Of a stretch of DNA of 64,000 bases, positions 30,019-41,202 are shown one piece after another. Made by a program: the position numbers and the translations under genes. Source of the stretch: Neopestalotiopsis rosae. Its lineage: Eukaryota; Ascomycota; Sordariomycetes; Amphisphaeriales; Sporocadaceae. Below the pieces are notes generated by a model. That model was given only the letters and a program-made list of their open reading frames with translations, searched no databases and was not told where the DNA came from. The stretch is taken from the NCBI GenBank assembly GCA_023078685.1, contig JALGAS010000001.1, forward strand, positions 1,798,001 through 1,862,000. The letters run 5' to 3'. Within the stretch, counting starts at the first letter, position 1, and every line of letters starts with the position of its first letter.

Positions 30019-31026
30019 TTAAACACGCTTTGGAAACTCAATATCGGACTTCGCTGGTAGCTTACCTTTCTTGCTGTCAGCATAGCTTTCTCTCCAGTAA
30101 TAAGAATTCCTATCGGGGCCAAGAGTCCATACACATAGGAGCTCACGTACTTGATTCATACTCAGGTTATGCCGGACTGTATTCTGCCAGCCCTTTTGCT
30201 CTGGATCATTTTTGACCGTGTTTTCTCGGAACCACTGATATATCTCCTGCACCGTCATAGCATGATCCTCTCGACTCATCAGAGCCTGGTAGATAAGCTG
30301 TGCGCATGGTCCGTCGGCTCTCTTGGCCTCGCCCGTGCCTAGACCAGTGCCATCTTCTCGTTCGCCTGGCTGTGGTAGTCGCGGAGCCTCGCCAATATCT
30401 GAGCAGTTACCGTACGGCCCATCGGATACAGGGGACAAGCTGCGATCCAGTACCACCGAATTAATAAGCTCTGGCGTCGTTGGCGGAACCTCGAGCGACA
30501 TCGACTTGGGTTCTATAGTATTGTCAGAGCAGCCTTTCATCGCAATGATGGGAGCGTCAATGTGCTGATCGAGCGTCTCGTCCGAAGACATGAGGGTTTC
30601 CACATGTAGATGATTGATATGATCGAGGTCGGGCTTCCTCCATGTATTTTCTTGGTACAAGTACTGCTGTGATACGACTGATGGCCAATCTTCAGGACTT
30701 GGACTTTGGTATAGTGGGGGCAGATTGCCGATAGTATGAAACCTAAGGACCATATTTATCGGCGAAAAGCCGCTTGCATACTCGAACAAGTCGCAATCCC
30801 CCGGACATCTTGTAGTACTCCATGTGTTCTGGGATGAGGAGTGTAAAGAGTTGGTGTATGACGGTCGATACTGAGAGACTGCGGCAATGGCCGTAGGAGG
30901 ATAGTGGAAGTATTGTTCGAGGGAGAGCTCGGCGGGCTTAGTGATATGTGAGGGCAGGAAGGCTGTATCGAAGACGGAGTAGTTACTCGTAGGTCTTAAT
31001 GACTGCGTTGTATATGTGTGCTGCAT
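30019..31026 (-). CDS. Forkhead transcription factor, incomplete DNA-binding domain
   Basis: ATG 31026 (MQHTYTTQSLRPTSNYSVFD), 335 codons to a stop at 30019. Residues about 240-290 give the first half of a forkhead domain: GPCAQLIYQALMSREDHAMT, VQEIYQWFRENTVKND, GWQNTVRHNLSMNQ. Helix H3 and the recognition sequence are present. In fungal relatives the wing follows (aromatic-K-V, then EWVLEDWA-like). Here a GTACGT donor stands right after MNQ, and the read-through frame shows no wing; no downstream exon encoding it is found before the R2 repeat at 29,890. The gene is probably 3'-truncated and its DNA binding impaired. The N-terminal 240 residues are Ser/Pro/Gln-rich, as in transcription factors. 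Confidence 0.75.
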   Translation of the reverse strand: MQHTYTTQSLRPTSNYSVFDTAFLPSHITKPAELSLEQYFHYPPTAIAAVSQYRPSYTNSLHSSSQNTWSTTRCPGDCDLFEYASGFSPINMVLRFHTIGNLPPLYQSPSPEDWPSVVSQQYLYQENTWRKPDLDHINHLHVETLMSSDETLDQHIDAPIIAMKGCSDNTIEPKSMSLEVPPTTPELINSVVLDRSLSPVSDGPYGNCSDIGEAPRLPQPGEREDGTGLGTGEAKRADGPCAQLIYQALMSREDHAMTVQEIYQWFRENTVKNDPEQKGWQNTVRHNLSMNQVRELLCVWTLGPDRNSYYWRESYADSKKGKLPAKSDIEFPKRV

Positions 31027-32380
31027 ATTGTCTCTAATCGAGCCTGCTGAAGTATGTCCACCGGTTAGCCAGTTTCAGCACATCGATAGTATATCGAGCA
31101 ACAACTGCTGCTGGGGATACGTACAGTCGTGATGAAGTCCCTACTCCACGTGGTGCGAGTTACTTCGAGATAGAGAACAATTTCTCTCGTGAGAGCAAAG
31201 TAATAGGTCATTTGTCAATTGACGAGTATAGAGCGTTGAGTTGATTAGTTGCGGTTTGCTATTTTTTTTTTTTTTTTTTTTTGAACGCTGATTTAATATT
31301 GGAAAACTCGACAGGTTGCAATGATACATACAGTAGAAGAGATACGGTGAGTCATCATCGATCTCCCCATGTCAGATTCAGTTGGAGTTCAAAAGTAGAC
31401 AAAATAGATACAAAATGAATGCACGTAGAAGTACAGCAACATGCACTAGATTTGGTTTTGTCGATGGAACGAAGCTGGAATTGATCTCATCACATTTATG
31501 GGAATTAATATGTCGATATCATCCAGCTGCTTTAATCGAGCCCCGATCTGCAGTAATAGTTGAAAGATCCCTTCAAAGTCTCTAATCGACATACTGCAAA
31601 TTGTCTACAGTAGACAAAGCCGTCTACTTTCGTCACTCCGCTAACAGCGTCCGTTTTGAGCTCCGCACCCGGATGCCGGAGCTAGGACCCACATAAGCCT
31701 GGTCTGCGGGCTTCCGTCGACCCGGCATAGCTCTAACTCATTTCCCTGAATCCCGAAGCCGGCTTTCGAACCTTTTCGTACAAGCTGAACTTTGACTCAA
31801 ATTTCCATCGTGAGTCTGATTGCCACGTTCGGGGTCTCATCAGATAGATTGCACATGAAAATATGTTAATGTGTCGGGAGACTTTCGGTGAAAGGCAGTG
31901 TCCGAGTAGGTGATTAAAACAGTTTTGTGTATGTTAGCAGAGCACATAACAGCTACGAATTGTCTTGCTTCACATTGTGTTTGGGATTCAATTGCGTGAG
32001 TTTCAAGGATACCGTAAATATCTCGGGCAATCGCTGATTATGTCGGCAAGGACGGAACTGCTGGTTGCCACGCATCAAGTGTACTTCACGTGGGCGTGTG
32101 CATGGGCTCGAAAAGACCTCGAGACGGTCCATGGCTAACGATTTCTACCTATACCAATCCCAATATCGACGTTTGGGCTAACAGTGCTGATCCACTTTAG
32201 CAGACCCCAGGTGGCACTAGACTGCGCAAGCCAAACTCTAAAATTCAACTATAGTGGGGAGTCGGATATTACATCGTTCGTTACGTAGGACTTGGCTGAA
32301 GACGCTAAAGTAGCTGCTGGATATCCTTCCATATTGGGCACAGCCTAGCCCCGTACGTCACAAGGGTTCTCTTCCGGAAT
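31027..32380. other. Non-coding region with poly-T and R1 fragment
   Basis: A 20-nt T tract at 31,264-31,283. At 31,660-31,740 an R1-like piece ('GGATGCCGGAGCTAGGACCCACATAAG...GCGGGCTTCCG'). No supported gene. Confidence 0.45.
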
Positions 32381-32450
32381 TGTATAAATCTCGTGGAGCT
32401 CCCCTGACATTCCTGTCTTTAGTGTACCAGACTGTCGGGACATGAACTAT
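32381..32450 (+). repeat. R2 core, solo
   Basis: 'GGGTTCTCTTCCGGAATTGTATA', 'CTCGTGGAGCTCCCCTGACATTCCTG', 'TCTTTAGTGTACCAGACTGTCGGGACATGAAC': the R2 core without its minisatellite arms. Confidence 0.6.
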
Positions 32451-32899
32451 CGCAACAAGAAAGCATCACATGCGAGAACAGTGGACGGATCTGGGCTTGC
32501 AGTACACTTCCAGCATTGACGGAAGAACCTTACCCATGTCACATTCTCTCTCGAACGAAGTAGAACGAATTCCTCTACCACATACACCCATCGTACACGG
32601 TAAAAGCGCTGTGCAAGAGCATGATATCAATATCGATTAGACAACTTGCAGGTGTACAGCTGCGATCACGTCACAGGACGTGTTCTGGAATTGCGACGTC
32701 GGACCTCGCCGGTAGCTTTCTGGATCCGAGTGTCATTAACGTAGCCGATGCATTGCCGGCAAACAAAGACGATATCGTTGTTGAATCACACGAGTCATGA
32801 TTTATTTCACCAAAACCAGGCGATGAACAGGTTGGTTCTTGGTTGTTGCCAACGCCTGGAAAAGTCTCCTCGCTAACAGGTGGACTTGCACTAGGTGTG

Positions 32900-33130
32900 G
32901 GGAAAAAGGCAAACAAAGGGAGACAAAAGCACCAACATGTTTGCGACCATGGCTGTGTGGATCTAGTGCATGTGGGGGCAAAGTCCAAAGCTGGCATGCA
33001 AAAATGTCTCGAGTCATTTCCGTGTCCTGTCGAGCGTGCGCGCTCGCTTGCACTTCTGGGTCGGACCGCAGTACGGGTGTCTGTTGCATGGCCCAAAGGC
33101 ATACCGACCACTCGACGCAGGATCGGGACA
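32900..33130 (-). repeat. R3 dispersed repeat copy
   Basis: Contains AAAAGCACCAACATG, TTGCGACCATGGCTG, CTAGTGCATGTGGGGGCAAAG, TCGAGTCATTTCCGTG and CTTCTGGGTCGGACCGCAGT. The same blocks occur in the other order/orientation at 36,720-36,880 and partly at 56,960-57,075. Long overlapping ORFs over 32,670-33,430 on both strands follow no family and are most likely repeat-derived. Confidence 0.5.
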
Positions 33131-33670
33131 TGGAGCTGCAAATGCTTTCTCTCTTTTGTGGAGTCCCAAGATCTGCCAGACTTGGGTCTGGCACTAGGCT
33201 GGAATTGCAGTCGCAGCTGCGTGTTTGTCCTTATCCAAGGGTACGGGAGGATATCGTTTTGTCCGTCGTCTGACCCGGTCAACTTTGCGACAGTTCCATG
33301 CCATACTGCTTACCACCGATTCACGCCTGTACGCAGCGACTTTCCAGGGCGATCCTACACGATCTTGGTTCCAGGCAAGTCAAGTTTGCACCAACATGGC
33401 TTGCGGTGGAGACCAATCAATACTATAGTCTAGGGTTCCCAGCCCAACTTATGGCGCTAGAGAAGACATTTTGATACCAAAACGGGGACGAAAATGATCA
33501 GTACATGTAAGCAGCTCCCTGGTGCAGTGCTTGGCTATTAATGTAAGAAGTTACGGACAGTCATGCATGGAACGAGCGTGCCTACGATCAGCCCCTCAGT
33601 CTACTTACGATCGTGCCTACATCTTTGTTTGGGATACCAACTAACTACTGGTCAATAGTGATAGGTCGCC

Positions 33671-35822
33671 ATGAAGGAAGCTTTCGAAGCATATCACCCA
33701 GAACTGCGAGGAACACCACGACAGCGTCAGCCCAGGTCCTGCCAAACCTGCCGACAGAAGAAGTACGTTGGTATGTTTTCAGTCGCAATCGCACCCTTCT
33801 CACATTCCGATAGGTCCAAGTGCAACCACGAGAGCCCGTGCGACGCATGTATCAGGCGTCAAAGTCCGGGTGATTGCACGTACGACGCAGATATAACGAC
33901 TCAATTCAAAGAACGGCCAGGATTGTTCAACTGCCTCACAGGGCTCGGGGAACCCGCAATTCAACGCAGGATCTCCTCCGCATCTGCTCAACAGATATCT
34001 TCTACTCCTCGAAACACAGCAGACTTCGAGTATCAGCTGCAGCTTGCCGACCTGTCGACGTCGAATATCGAAAGTGTTATTAGGTCCGCGCTCCCTGTAT
34101 TCTTTGAGCTTGGGGATCCAATAAGTAGTAAGTAGCCATCTAGGAGAAATTCTCAGCACTTTCACGCCTTCTTTTGTCTTCTATATCTTGTCTCTTTCTC
34201 TTACAACCTTTCAGGCATGCTACATGCGGATACCCTCTTCGGCGAAGTGAGTAGTGCCTTTTCTCAACACTTGTAGCTCAACTACTAATATAGGTAGTGG
34301 AAACACTTCACTAGCCACCCTGAGGCCTGGTATCAAGCTGATGCCCTGTCGTTGATGGCTCTCGTCTACGGATGCTTGGCCTTGACAGCTTTGTATCTTG
34401 ACCTCCGGGACGAACATCTTCCCGGCCATCTCGGCTCCACCAGCCACATGCTCGAGGTGTTTATTGACAGGTGCTATCAATGTGCCCACCACATTGACCT
34501 CGAAACGCCAGGGAAATACAAGGTAGAAGCGGCTGTTGTGCGCATCGCAACTTTGGTATATTGCAAGCCCGATCTGAAGCGGGGCTTCGCAGCACTCGCG
34601 CAAGCGATTGGCCTGGCCCAGTCGTCCGGCTATGCGAACCCTCGAGATCCGAGCCTGGAAGGCTTGGGCCTTTCCGAAATGCAAATCGAATATCGCAAGA
34701 GAGCATGGGAAAACCTGCAGTCTTTGAAATACCATATTAGTTTCTACTGCAATCAGACACAAATGGTTCGTCCCGAGTTCCAAACAGAGGCTCCCACGAA
34801 CTTACTTGATGCCGACATGCCGCTAGATCATCGCGCTAATCTTCCTCCCCGCGGCCATTGACCCAGTCTACGCCAGTACTCCCTCTCATCCTGAAGCGAG
34901 AGCTTCAAAGGGTATCGACAGAGATCGGGCTTGCCATATTCTACAGAGAGTGCATCACTTTGAAGGAGATCGATAAATTCGACGTACTACTCGACAACGC
35001 ACATAGGAAAGTATCTAGTCCTACGTCGAGTGGAAGTGGACTTCAACTTTTGACTCTCCAACACTCACTGTCAATCATCTATCATACCGCCAAGATCGTG
35101 CTTCACCGATGGTCCCTCCTGGCTGAGAAGATAAATGATCAGAGCCCCTCTGCAAAGAAGTCACGCTTACGATGCGTCAGCTCTGCCGTCGAGGTTCTCA
35201 AGATCCAAGAGGCTCTCCTTGAAAACCGTCGGTCGCAAGAAGGTAGATGGGAACTTGATCCATTGGTGATGTATGACTTTCTTCTGGCAACGACAATTGT
35301 ATGCCAGGAGCTGTCTCGTTCCATACAATCGATGCGACCAACAACAGCTGAGGGAGACTCACAGGCCGTTCCTCAGCCCGAGCTATGTCATCAGCTCGGA
35401 TGTTCGATTGAATTTTGGCAAGAGGCTAGGAGTCACGGGGTTCCTCCAGAGGCTCAATGGCTCTATGCCATATTCTGTGGCGTGCTTCAACGAGCCTACC
35501 CTGCTTATGCTCTAGGCGATAAGCACTTAGGTCCACTAGCAGATCACTCTTCCTGGTATGATTTGTTGTTTTCTTCCTTCTTTTTGTCCTTCTCTCTATC
35601 AACCGTTTTGCCCGTTTTGCCATCCGTCATTTAAAATATCAACAAGTGCACCCAGCATGAACAATCGCTGACACAATAGAAAGTTCCTCATCTGGCGTTA
35701 GTGCTATAACCTGGTCTTTCGAAGGAGAAAACCAGGATGTCTTTCTGGATGCGATAGTGTGGAATATGAGCAGTAGTAGCAGTATATGGGTAAGTCTATC
35801 TATCCACTTGTTTTCGGGTTGA
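33671..35822 (+). CDS. Zn2Cys6 fungal transcription factor, possibly frameshifted
   Basis: Exons 33671-33762, 33814-34127, 34215-34246, 34298 to about 34858, about 34858-35555 and 35684-35822. Splicing the first intron completes the binuclear cluster CQTCRQKKSKC ... CDACIRRQSPGDC (spacing C2C6C5C2C8C). Later exons carry a helical regulatory region (HPEAWYQADALSLMALVYGC; AIGLAQSSGYANPRDPSLEG) like the fungal middle-homology domain, and end DVFLDAIVWNMSSSSS. Near 34,859 the open frame changes by one without an obvious GT-AG pair. Either a weak intron (GTTCGT at about 34,764 to CCCAG at about 34,866, branch GCTAATC) or a frameshift is needed. The protein would bind CGG-type promoter half-sites; targets unknown. 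Confidence 0.7.
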
Positions 35823-36720
35823 ATTGTTTGAGTTGAACAAAATTTAGAACGACCTCGGTAATCAGTATACGCAGACGTATCCTGCCCCCGACGAGCAGGG
35901 ATAGACTTCCGCATCCCCATGGCCCTGGCCATATTCATACCTTCCAATCTTCTTAGATGTGCGAGATACGCCAGCAGGAAAACCTTAGATGGATCATACT
36001 GATTAGGCAACACTTCCGCACATGGACTTATGTTATATATCAGCTGTAATCAGATAATAGCATGGGAACCAGTTTCTGACGTAGCCATTTGATTGAATAG
36101 CATAGTTGCTAGTTAGTTGATCAATGTGTTACATATCCTGCTCCAAATGTGGAGTTAAACTACAGACGAGAATTCTATTACGGATCAGTGACTTCTCCCG
36201 CGACGACTTTAACCCAGCCTCACTGGAGCTTGTGAGGGAAATTTCCTGGCTAGCCTATTCTGTGATCATCATAAAACGACTCTGGTATTTGATTCCATCC
36301 GCGCAGCGGCATTACAAATTTTCCAAAATATCAACATTCGAGGCAATCTCTAGAAAGAGACATTGCAGAGATATTACCATAACCACCTACCATCAACTTT
36401 CCATAGCGTCATCGTTGAATTATTGTGCATATCACACTTTTCTCGGGTATGATAAATCTCTTATGGAAATCATCTCCGAGTCTTGCGGAAGGTGCAACCA
36501 ACGTTAGAGTTTACAGAAGATAGCACGACAGACAATTGTCTCGACGCAGCTTTCCAACGACTTTCCTGGTTCGTGCTGACGTCCATCATTCCATTTTCGG
36601 CGACCTCTGGAAACAACACATCTCAGCTTACTATAGATCGTGGCGGGACCGGTTTATCTTCTCTTTAATCTTGCCGACGGAATCGCCAGGTCGACGACAC
36701 GGCGTCATTCACCAACACTC
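35823..36720. other. Region with only short unassigned ORFs
   Basis: A 127-codon plus-strand ORF (36,124-36,507) and a 124-codon minus-strand ORF (35,639-36,013, overlapping the 3' end of the Zn2Cys6 gene) have no domains I can recognise. AT-rich around 36,030-36,120. Confidence 0.3.
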
Positions 36721-36890
36721 ATTGTGCGCTTCTGGGTCGGACCGCAAGTGAGCGAGCATGCTCGACAGAACACGGAAAGAATCGAGTCATTTTTCCGTGC
36801 CAACTGGTCGTTGGATGCCCGACTTTGCCCCCACATGCACTAGGCCCAGAAAGCCATGGTCGCAAACAGGTTGGAACACAGCGCAGTCGT
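36720..36890 (+). repeat. R3 dispersed repeat copy
   Basis: Blocks CTTCTGGGTCGGACCGCAAGT, TCGAGTCATTTTTCCGTG, CCCGACTTTGCCCCCACATG, CACTAGGCCCAGAAAGCCATG, GTCGCAAACAGG, matching 32.9-33.1 kb. Confidence 0.55.
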
Positions 36891-37372
36891 TCACCCTTGT
36901 CGTTCTCTCAGCACGACTTCCCCAGACAACAGTCTCCGCCGATGCGTCATGAATAGGTTGCAGAAAACCAAGGCCCCTAGATCGAGGTCCATCATCGCTG
37001 GCTGATACGCTCCGAGAAAGGCATATTGCGTCAGCTTGCTGCCTGAAAAATCAATCTCCACCGTAAGACAGCGGGTGTAAACTGTACTTTTGGCATCTCG
37101 CTCCTCCGTTTCCGCTTCGCGTGATGAAGCGCCCAAACTCGAATTGGACCACCACGTACGGATGGCCAGCACACACTGCAAGGCTTGTGCTCAAGGACGG
37201 AGGCTGATGCAGTTTGCTTGTTTCGAGGTCCGTGAAAGCAGGGCCCACCACCCGTCGCATTTTGCGGCTTCACCGGCCAACGTCTATGGATAGCTTCATA
37301 GTCCAAGATACGAGCTGGAGGCTTCATGGGCTCTAAGTTCAACTTTGCCTGACTCCTTACTTTCTGATCCAT
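36891..37372 (-). CDS. Overlapping unassigned minus-strand ORFs, possibly a decayed gene
   Basis: Two overlapping frames: 37,372-37,031 (PARILDYEAIHRRWPVKPQN ... VCWPSVRGGPIRVWALHHAK) and 37,181-36,891 (TVYTRCLTVEIDFSGSKLTQ ... DLDLGALVFCNLFM). Their residue composition looks coding, and together they could be one gene with a frameshift or intron, but I recognise no family. The first begins at an ATG at 37,372. Confidence 0.25.
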
Positions 37373-37399
37373 TATAACCCCTTGTTTTCATGTGCGTTT

Positions 37400-38100
37400 G
37401 ATCTGTGGCAGGGACAGTGGAGCATGGGTTATACGAGGACTGTGATGACGAGCTCGGCATTACTTCATGGCTCGTTTCCTTCCACGAAAGGATTCCACAT
37501 ATGCCCGTGAGACCGAGGTGCCTTCACCGCCCAGCGTCATGAACAAGGAATTCCCTTTTCGGTACAGCACCCTCTTAAGCGTTCGTTTGGGGTTTTAGAG
37601 TACTGTGGCCCGCTTCGTTGTTTCTCGCATGACCATCTTCAATAAGCACATGATGACTTTAGCACTAATGTTACTTGTGGCATGAATCCCGCTTGAGTAT
37701 ATTTCTATCAGAAGTCCATTTGATAATGTTATTTTCCAAGACCGATATCGGGGAACCCAGAGAGGCATCCTTTAGTGGTACCGCATTTTGTTTCATTAAG
37801 GCAGATGGGCGGTGCAACATAGGCCCCAGACGGGATACAGTACCAAATCATTTGGGTTCTGATATGCATACCGTAAAATATTTTGGACGGGTTCCCAAAA
37901 TAGTCGGCAGCATTATTTCCTCTGGGTACCATAATAGCTTCTGTCACGTATGTGCTAGACATTTTACCGGTGGACCTTTCTGAACGTGTTGGTCCATTGG
38001 CAATGAATCTGGGAATGCCCCTGTTTGTTCTTCATATAGTATTTTAATCGCTGCAGCTGAGGCTAGGATTGCCATCACTTTTCTGCCTGGCTCAATCGAA
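37400..38100. other. Region without supported genes
   Basis: Short ORFs only (up to 102 codons, 37,675-37,983), none with family features. Confidence 0.3.
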
Positions 38101-38290
38101 AGCGGTACACTGGCGTCTCGGAATACGGGCATAAGACCCGCATCGGCCAGATCTTCGCCGTCGCTGTAGCCACTCTTGCCTAGTCCAAAGCGACGATCAC
38201 CGTAGACTCCGTAGACTACGTACTATGTACTACGTCCGGAAAGCCGGAGCTGAGGCCCACAATATCTTCGGGCCGCTGTAAATTGACGCA
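38100..38290 (+). repeat. R1 repeat copy
   Basis: 'GGGCATAAGACCCGCATCGGCC', 'GTAGACTCCGTAGACTACG', 'CTACGTCCGGAAAGCCGGAGC', 'GAGGCCCACAATATCTTCGGG' in R1 order, reverse orientation relative to the 7.9-kb copy. Confidence 0.55.
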
Positions 38291-38494
38291 TATGACTCTT
38301 GCCAAGAATGTTTGTCGTAGCTCATCATGATCGTATGAATGTGCCTCTTTTCCCAGATCACTTGTCTTGGAAGTATTGTAAAGCGAATGGACCTTCAATG
38401 CCCAGCGCAGTCGTCGATTTACGGGTCTTGATCTATAAAGATACTGCAGCACATTTGTTCCAAGCTCTAGGCTTTCAGGCTGTGCTCAATATTC

Positions 38495-38700
38495 TATAGA
38501 TGCCGGGATACTCTTCTGTGTCTTGGATACTCTTCTGTGTCTTGGATACTCTTCTGTGCTGGGATACTCTTCTACGATACTCTTCTGTTTTGCAGACAAA
38601 AGGGGTTACGTTACAGAATTGTATGTATGTCGTGGAGCTCCCCCGGCATTCCTGCTTCTAGTGTGCCAAAGTGTTGGGACATAACTACCGTCTGCCGATT
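38495..38700 (+). repeat. R2 repeat with 'ATACTCTTCTGTG' array
   Basis: About five copies of GGATACTCTTCTGTG (38,505-38,590) followed by an R2 core (TTACAGAATTGTATGTATG, TCGTGGAGCTCCCCCGGCATTCCTGCTTC, GTGCCAAAGTGTTGGGACATAAC). Confidence 0.7.
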
Positions 38701-38759
38701 CACAGGTACAGTAGCTATCCACTATGACGCGGGACGCGCCCTGGAACCTCAAATACGGA

Positions 38760-38950
38760 CTTCATTCGTAGGTTGCGACTCAAACCCCCGCAGACCAAGA
38801 ATATTGTAGGCCCTAGATCCGGATTTTCGAATGATCATTGTGGAGTTATTTTACCGTACCGTGGTAAAAGAGAAAACCAACAAGGATTCAAAACCGTCGA
38901 TGTGGATCTTACAACCGAGCTCCGCTGCGCGTGTGGATACTGTGTCCGAC
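38760..38950 (-). repeat. R1 repeat copy
   Basis: 'CCCCCGCAGACCAAGAATATTGTAGGCCC', 'GATCCGGATTTTCG', 'GTGGATCTTACAACCGAGCTCCGCTGCGC': degenerate but collinear with R1. Confidence 0.5.
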
Positions 38951-39255
38951 TCCCGTCCAAGTTACAGAAAGCACTGAATGGATACAGAAATCAATTTCGT
39001 AGACAATCGTCTTCACCGTGCCGATCTCGTATTGCATGGATTGAATTGATATCCCGACCAGGTGGTACATGGAATATGCTCTTGATATATAATAGTTCAT
39101 GGCTGCTGTCTCCTCGACTTTTTTCCTTGTCCCTATCCTCGCCGTTGCCGTGTACTATTCCATGTTTCAGTAATATGATAGCTGAAAGTACGTAACGCTT
39201 CTTCGCTTGTTACATATCTTGCACTTCCTGTCCTTGCTGTGCCCAAACACACAAC

Positions 39256-40142
39256 ATGCATACAAAGCAGCAGAAGATTAAACTGTGCAGGAGCGGTCCA
39301 TCGCTTCTGCGTAAGACACAGGCTCTCGGCGAAAAGGCCGATGTCTTCAGCCTTGCTGTGTATTACAACGCCACCTGCGATAGAATGGAGGTCATGGTAC
39401 ATCTTCCTGAGGGGGAGAAATTGCCAGATTTAAACAGCCTGGTTCGTAGTTGTTAGCTGCCATATTACATTGGACTATCAGTGCTGATGTCAACAGGTCG
39501 CAAAGGTTCTTCAGCGCAATCGTCAAAAAGCTAATGGTCGAGCTCGCCCCACTCCCAAAATACCCGATTTAGGGTCTTCACAAGGAGGCGCTGATGCTGC
39601 CGGCATGCGCCAGCGACGAATCCTTCCACGACCTAGCTATCGCGAGGAGACAGACAGTGATAAGGATAACGGCAACCAGGGTGGAGATATTGCATCACAA
39701 CATTCCTTATCACCGAGCTCAGTTCATACCGGTAGGCGCACCCCCAACCACAGTACATGCTGTTTAAGATTAGGTTCGGTGATAAGACCAACAATAAGGC
39801 TGATTTCACCTTATAGACACAGCAGGAAGCTCAGATGATGAATACCAACCCCTCATGAGCGCTAGGCGCAGCAAAACGTCCAAGGCAGACGCAGAGGACG
39901 ATTTGGTTTGCTATCGCACGAAAGGGCAAAGTAATATAAGCGCTGAAGCACAATCGCGTAAGGCGGCCAAGGCAGCGTCGGTACAGCATCGTGGCGGCCA
40001 AACTCATATAATGGCTCAGAGAATTGGTTCGCATCCAACGCAACTCAACAGAAGAGTTTTGGCTAGTAGAATCTTGCGGCTGCTGAAGAAGATGCCAACG
40101 ACACCAGATAGATGCAAACCTACAATAGTTGGCGCTGCCTGA
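39256..40142 (+). CDS. Small MADS-box-like protein, three exons (248 aa)
   Basis: Model 39256-39441, 39497-39731, 39817-40142; 249 codons with stop, junction phases consistent (donors GTTCGT and GTAGGC, acceptors ACAG and ATAG). The N-terminal 60 residues (KLCRSGPSLLRKTQALGEKA followed by DVFSLAVYYNATCDRMEVMV) have the shape of a degenerate MADS/SRF-type box: basic stretch, LxRKxxxLxxKAD helix, then two hydrophobic strands. The rest is polar, with acidic (EETDSDKDNGN) and basic (ARRSKTSKADAEDD; LRLLKKMPTTP) segments suggesting a nuclear protein. Similar short MADS-like orphans are frequent in ascomycete accessory regions. DNA binding is inferred only. Confidence 0.55.
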
Positions 40143-40358
40143 ACATATCTTCTACTAATATTGATGTCAACCAAGTCGTTGGAATCGAAAGTGATTGCAC
40201 GTCTTATCGAACCCATGTGACTCTCAAGCCTGGTGAGCATCCAGGGCTCCCATTCAATACAATCAAGCTTTGTGAATGCTAGGGCAACAATATTACAGAA
40301 ATATGTATTGAGATATAACGCTGCCATTCGTACTCCATCACACAACTTGACTTGCAAT

Positions 40359-40755
40359 TTAATGTAGTCGCATCGCTTCCAGTCTCTCAACCACATTTCG
40401 CAACTTGATGCAGGTGATCTCCAGACTCTCGAGTGCATCTTTCATCATCTCCAAATCATCCATTGCATCAGTGCTTTCTTCGCCAGAGGAAAGGCTTTCG
40501 CCATCGCCGCTGTCCTCCGAAACGGTCGTCTCCGTGTCATCGGCAACGAAATCTGCGAGGCTTTCGCCATCGTCGGAGCCGTCTGTAGATCTTTCTGACG
40601 GGTCTGATTCGTGTGTATCGTCGCTATACTCTTCGACCCCTCGACAATATGTTAGTAAGGCTCAATCATAACATTTCGGAGAAGTCACCTCTGAACGCAC
40701 TGTATGCCGGAACAGAGTCGGTCCTTGTAAACTGCAATGGATTGGCATTAGGCAT
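40359..40755 (-). CDS. Acidic two-exon orphan protein (115 aa)
   Basis: Minus-strand exons 40755-40689 and 40639-40359; donor GTGACT, branch TTACTAAC, acceptor TCGAG. Total 116 codons with stop. Exon 1 encodes MPNANPLQFTRTDSVPAYSA; exon 2 is strongly acidic (EEYSDDTHESDPSERSTDGS, then two DGESL units) and ends in a probable coiled coil (DDLEMMKDALESLEITCIKL; RNVVERLEAM). Promoter and exon 1 are duplicated in inverted orientation at 27.2-27.6 kb. The stop is 219 nt from the convergent end of the MADS-like gene. No family recognised; the plus-strand ORF 40,405-40,671 is its shadow. Confidence 0.6.
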
Positions 40756-41091
40756 CGTATCAATGCTTGGGAATGTCTTGCCTGGATGATTGAAGAGAGG
40801 CAGTGGTATGTGAAGAAAACTCCGGATCAAAGAGATCTAGCATTTATGTAACGCTATAGCGACCTATTTGAACTCTGGATTGAAACATCCTAGTTCAGCT
40901 CTGTATACTTAACACATAAAACCAGCACAATACATTCCTCCAGTTTTAGATCGCTCCACTTCTCTATTTTCGGTTTCTCCCAAGTTATATCCTTCTAGAA
41001 GTGACTCTACTTTGTCCCTTGTGGTATTAATAGCGCCCAGGCCAAACCTCATACCCGTGTCCTGCTCATATCATATACAAGATATCTTAGA
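40652..41091 (-). repeat. Inverted duplicate of 27,193-27,623
   Basis: About 430 bp matching the 27-kb copy in reverse complement (CTCCGGATCAAAGAGATCTAGC, GACCTATTTGAACTC, TTAGATCGCTCCACTTCTC, GGTATTAATAGCGCCCAGG). It covers the upstream region and first exon of the acidic-protein gene. A third, weaker relative lies at 42,160-42,320. Confidence 0.8.
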
Positions 41092-41202
41092 CATACAGTA
41101 CCACGAATGTTTAAAGCTTTGCTGAATGGAGTTAGCTCGATGCTTTGTCTTTCTTATCCCCTTATCTCCACGTTTCTAGGTCCATTTATGACGCTCTTGA
41201 AT

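Noticed and set aside
32671..33433. Several overlapping ORFs of 130-203 codons on both strands
   Set aside because: They overlap the R3 repeat, share no family motif and none has consistent coding character across repeat copies.
40405..40671. Ser-rich plus-strand ORF (88 codons)
   Set aside because: Antisense shadow of the acidic second exon of the minus-strand two-exon gene, whose exon 1, branch site and duplicate copy support the minus strand.
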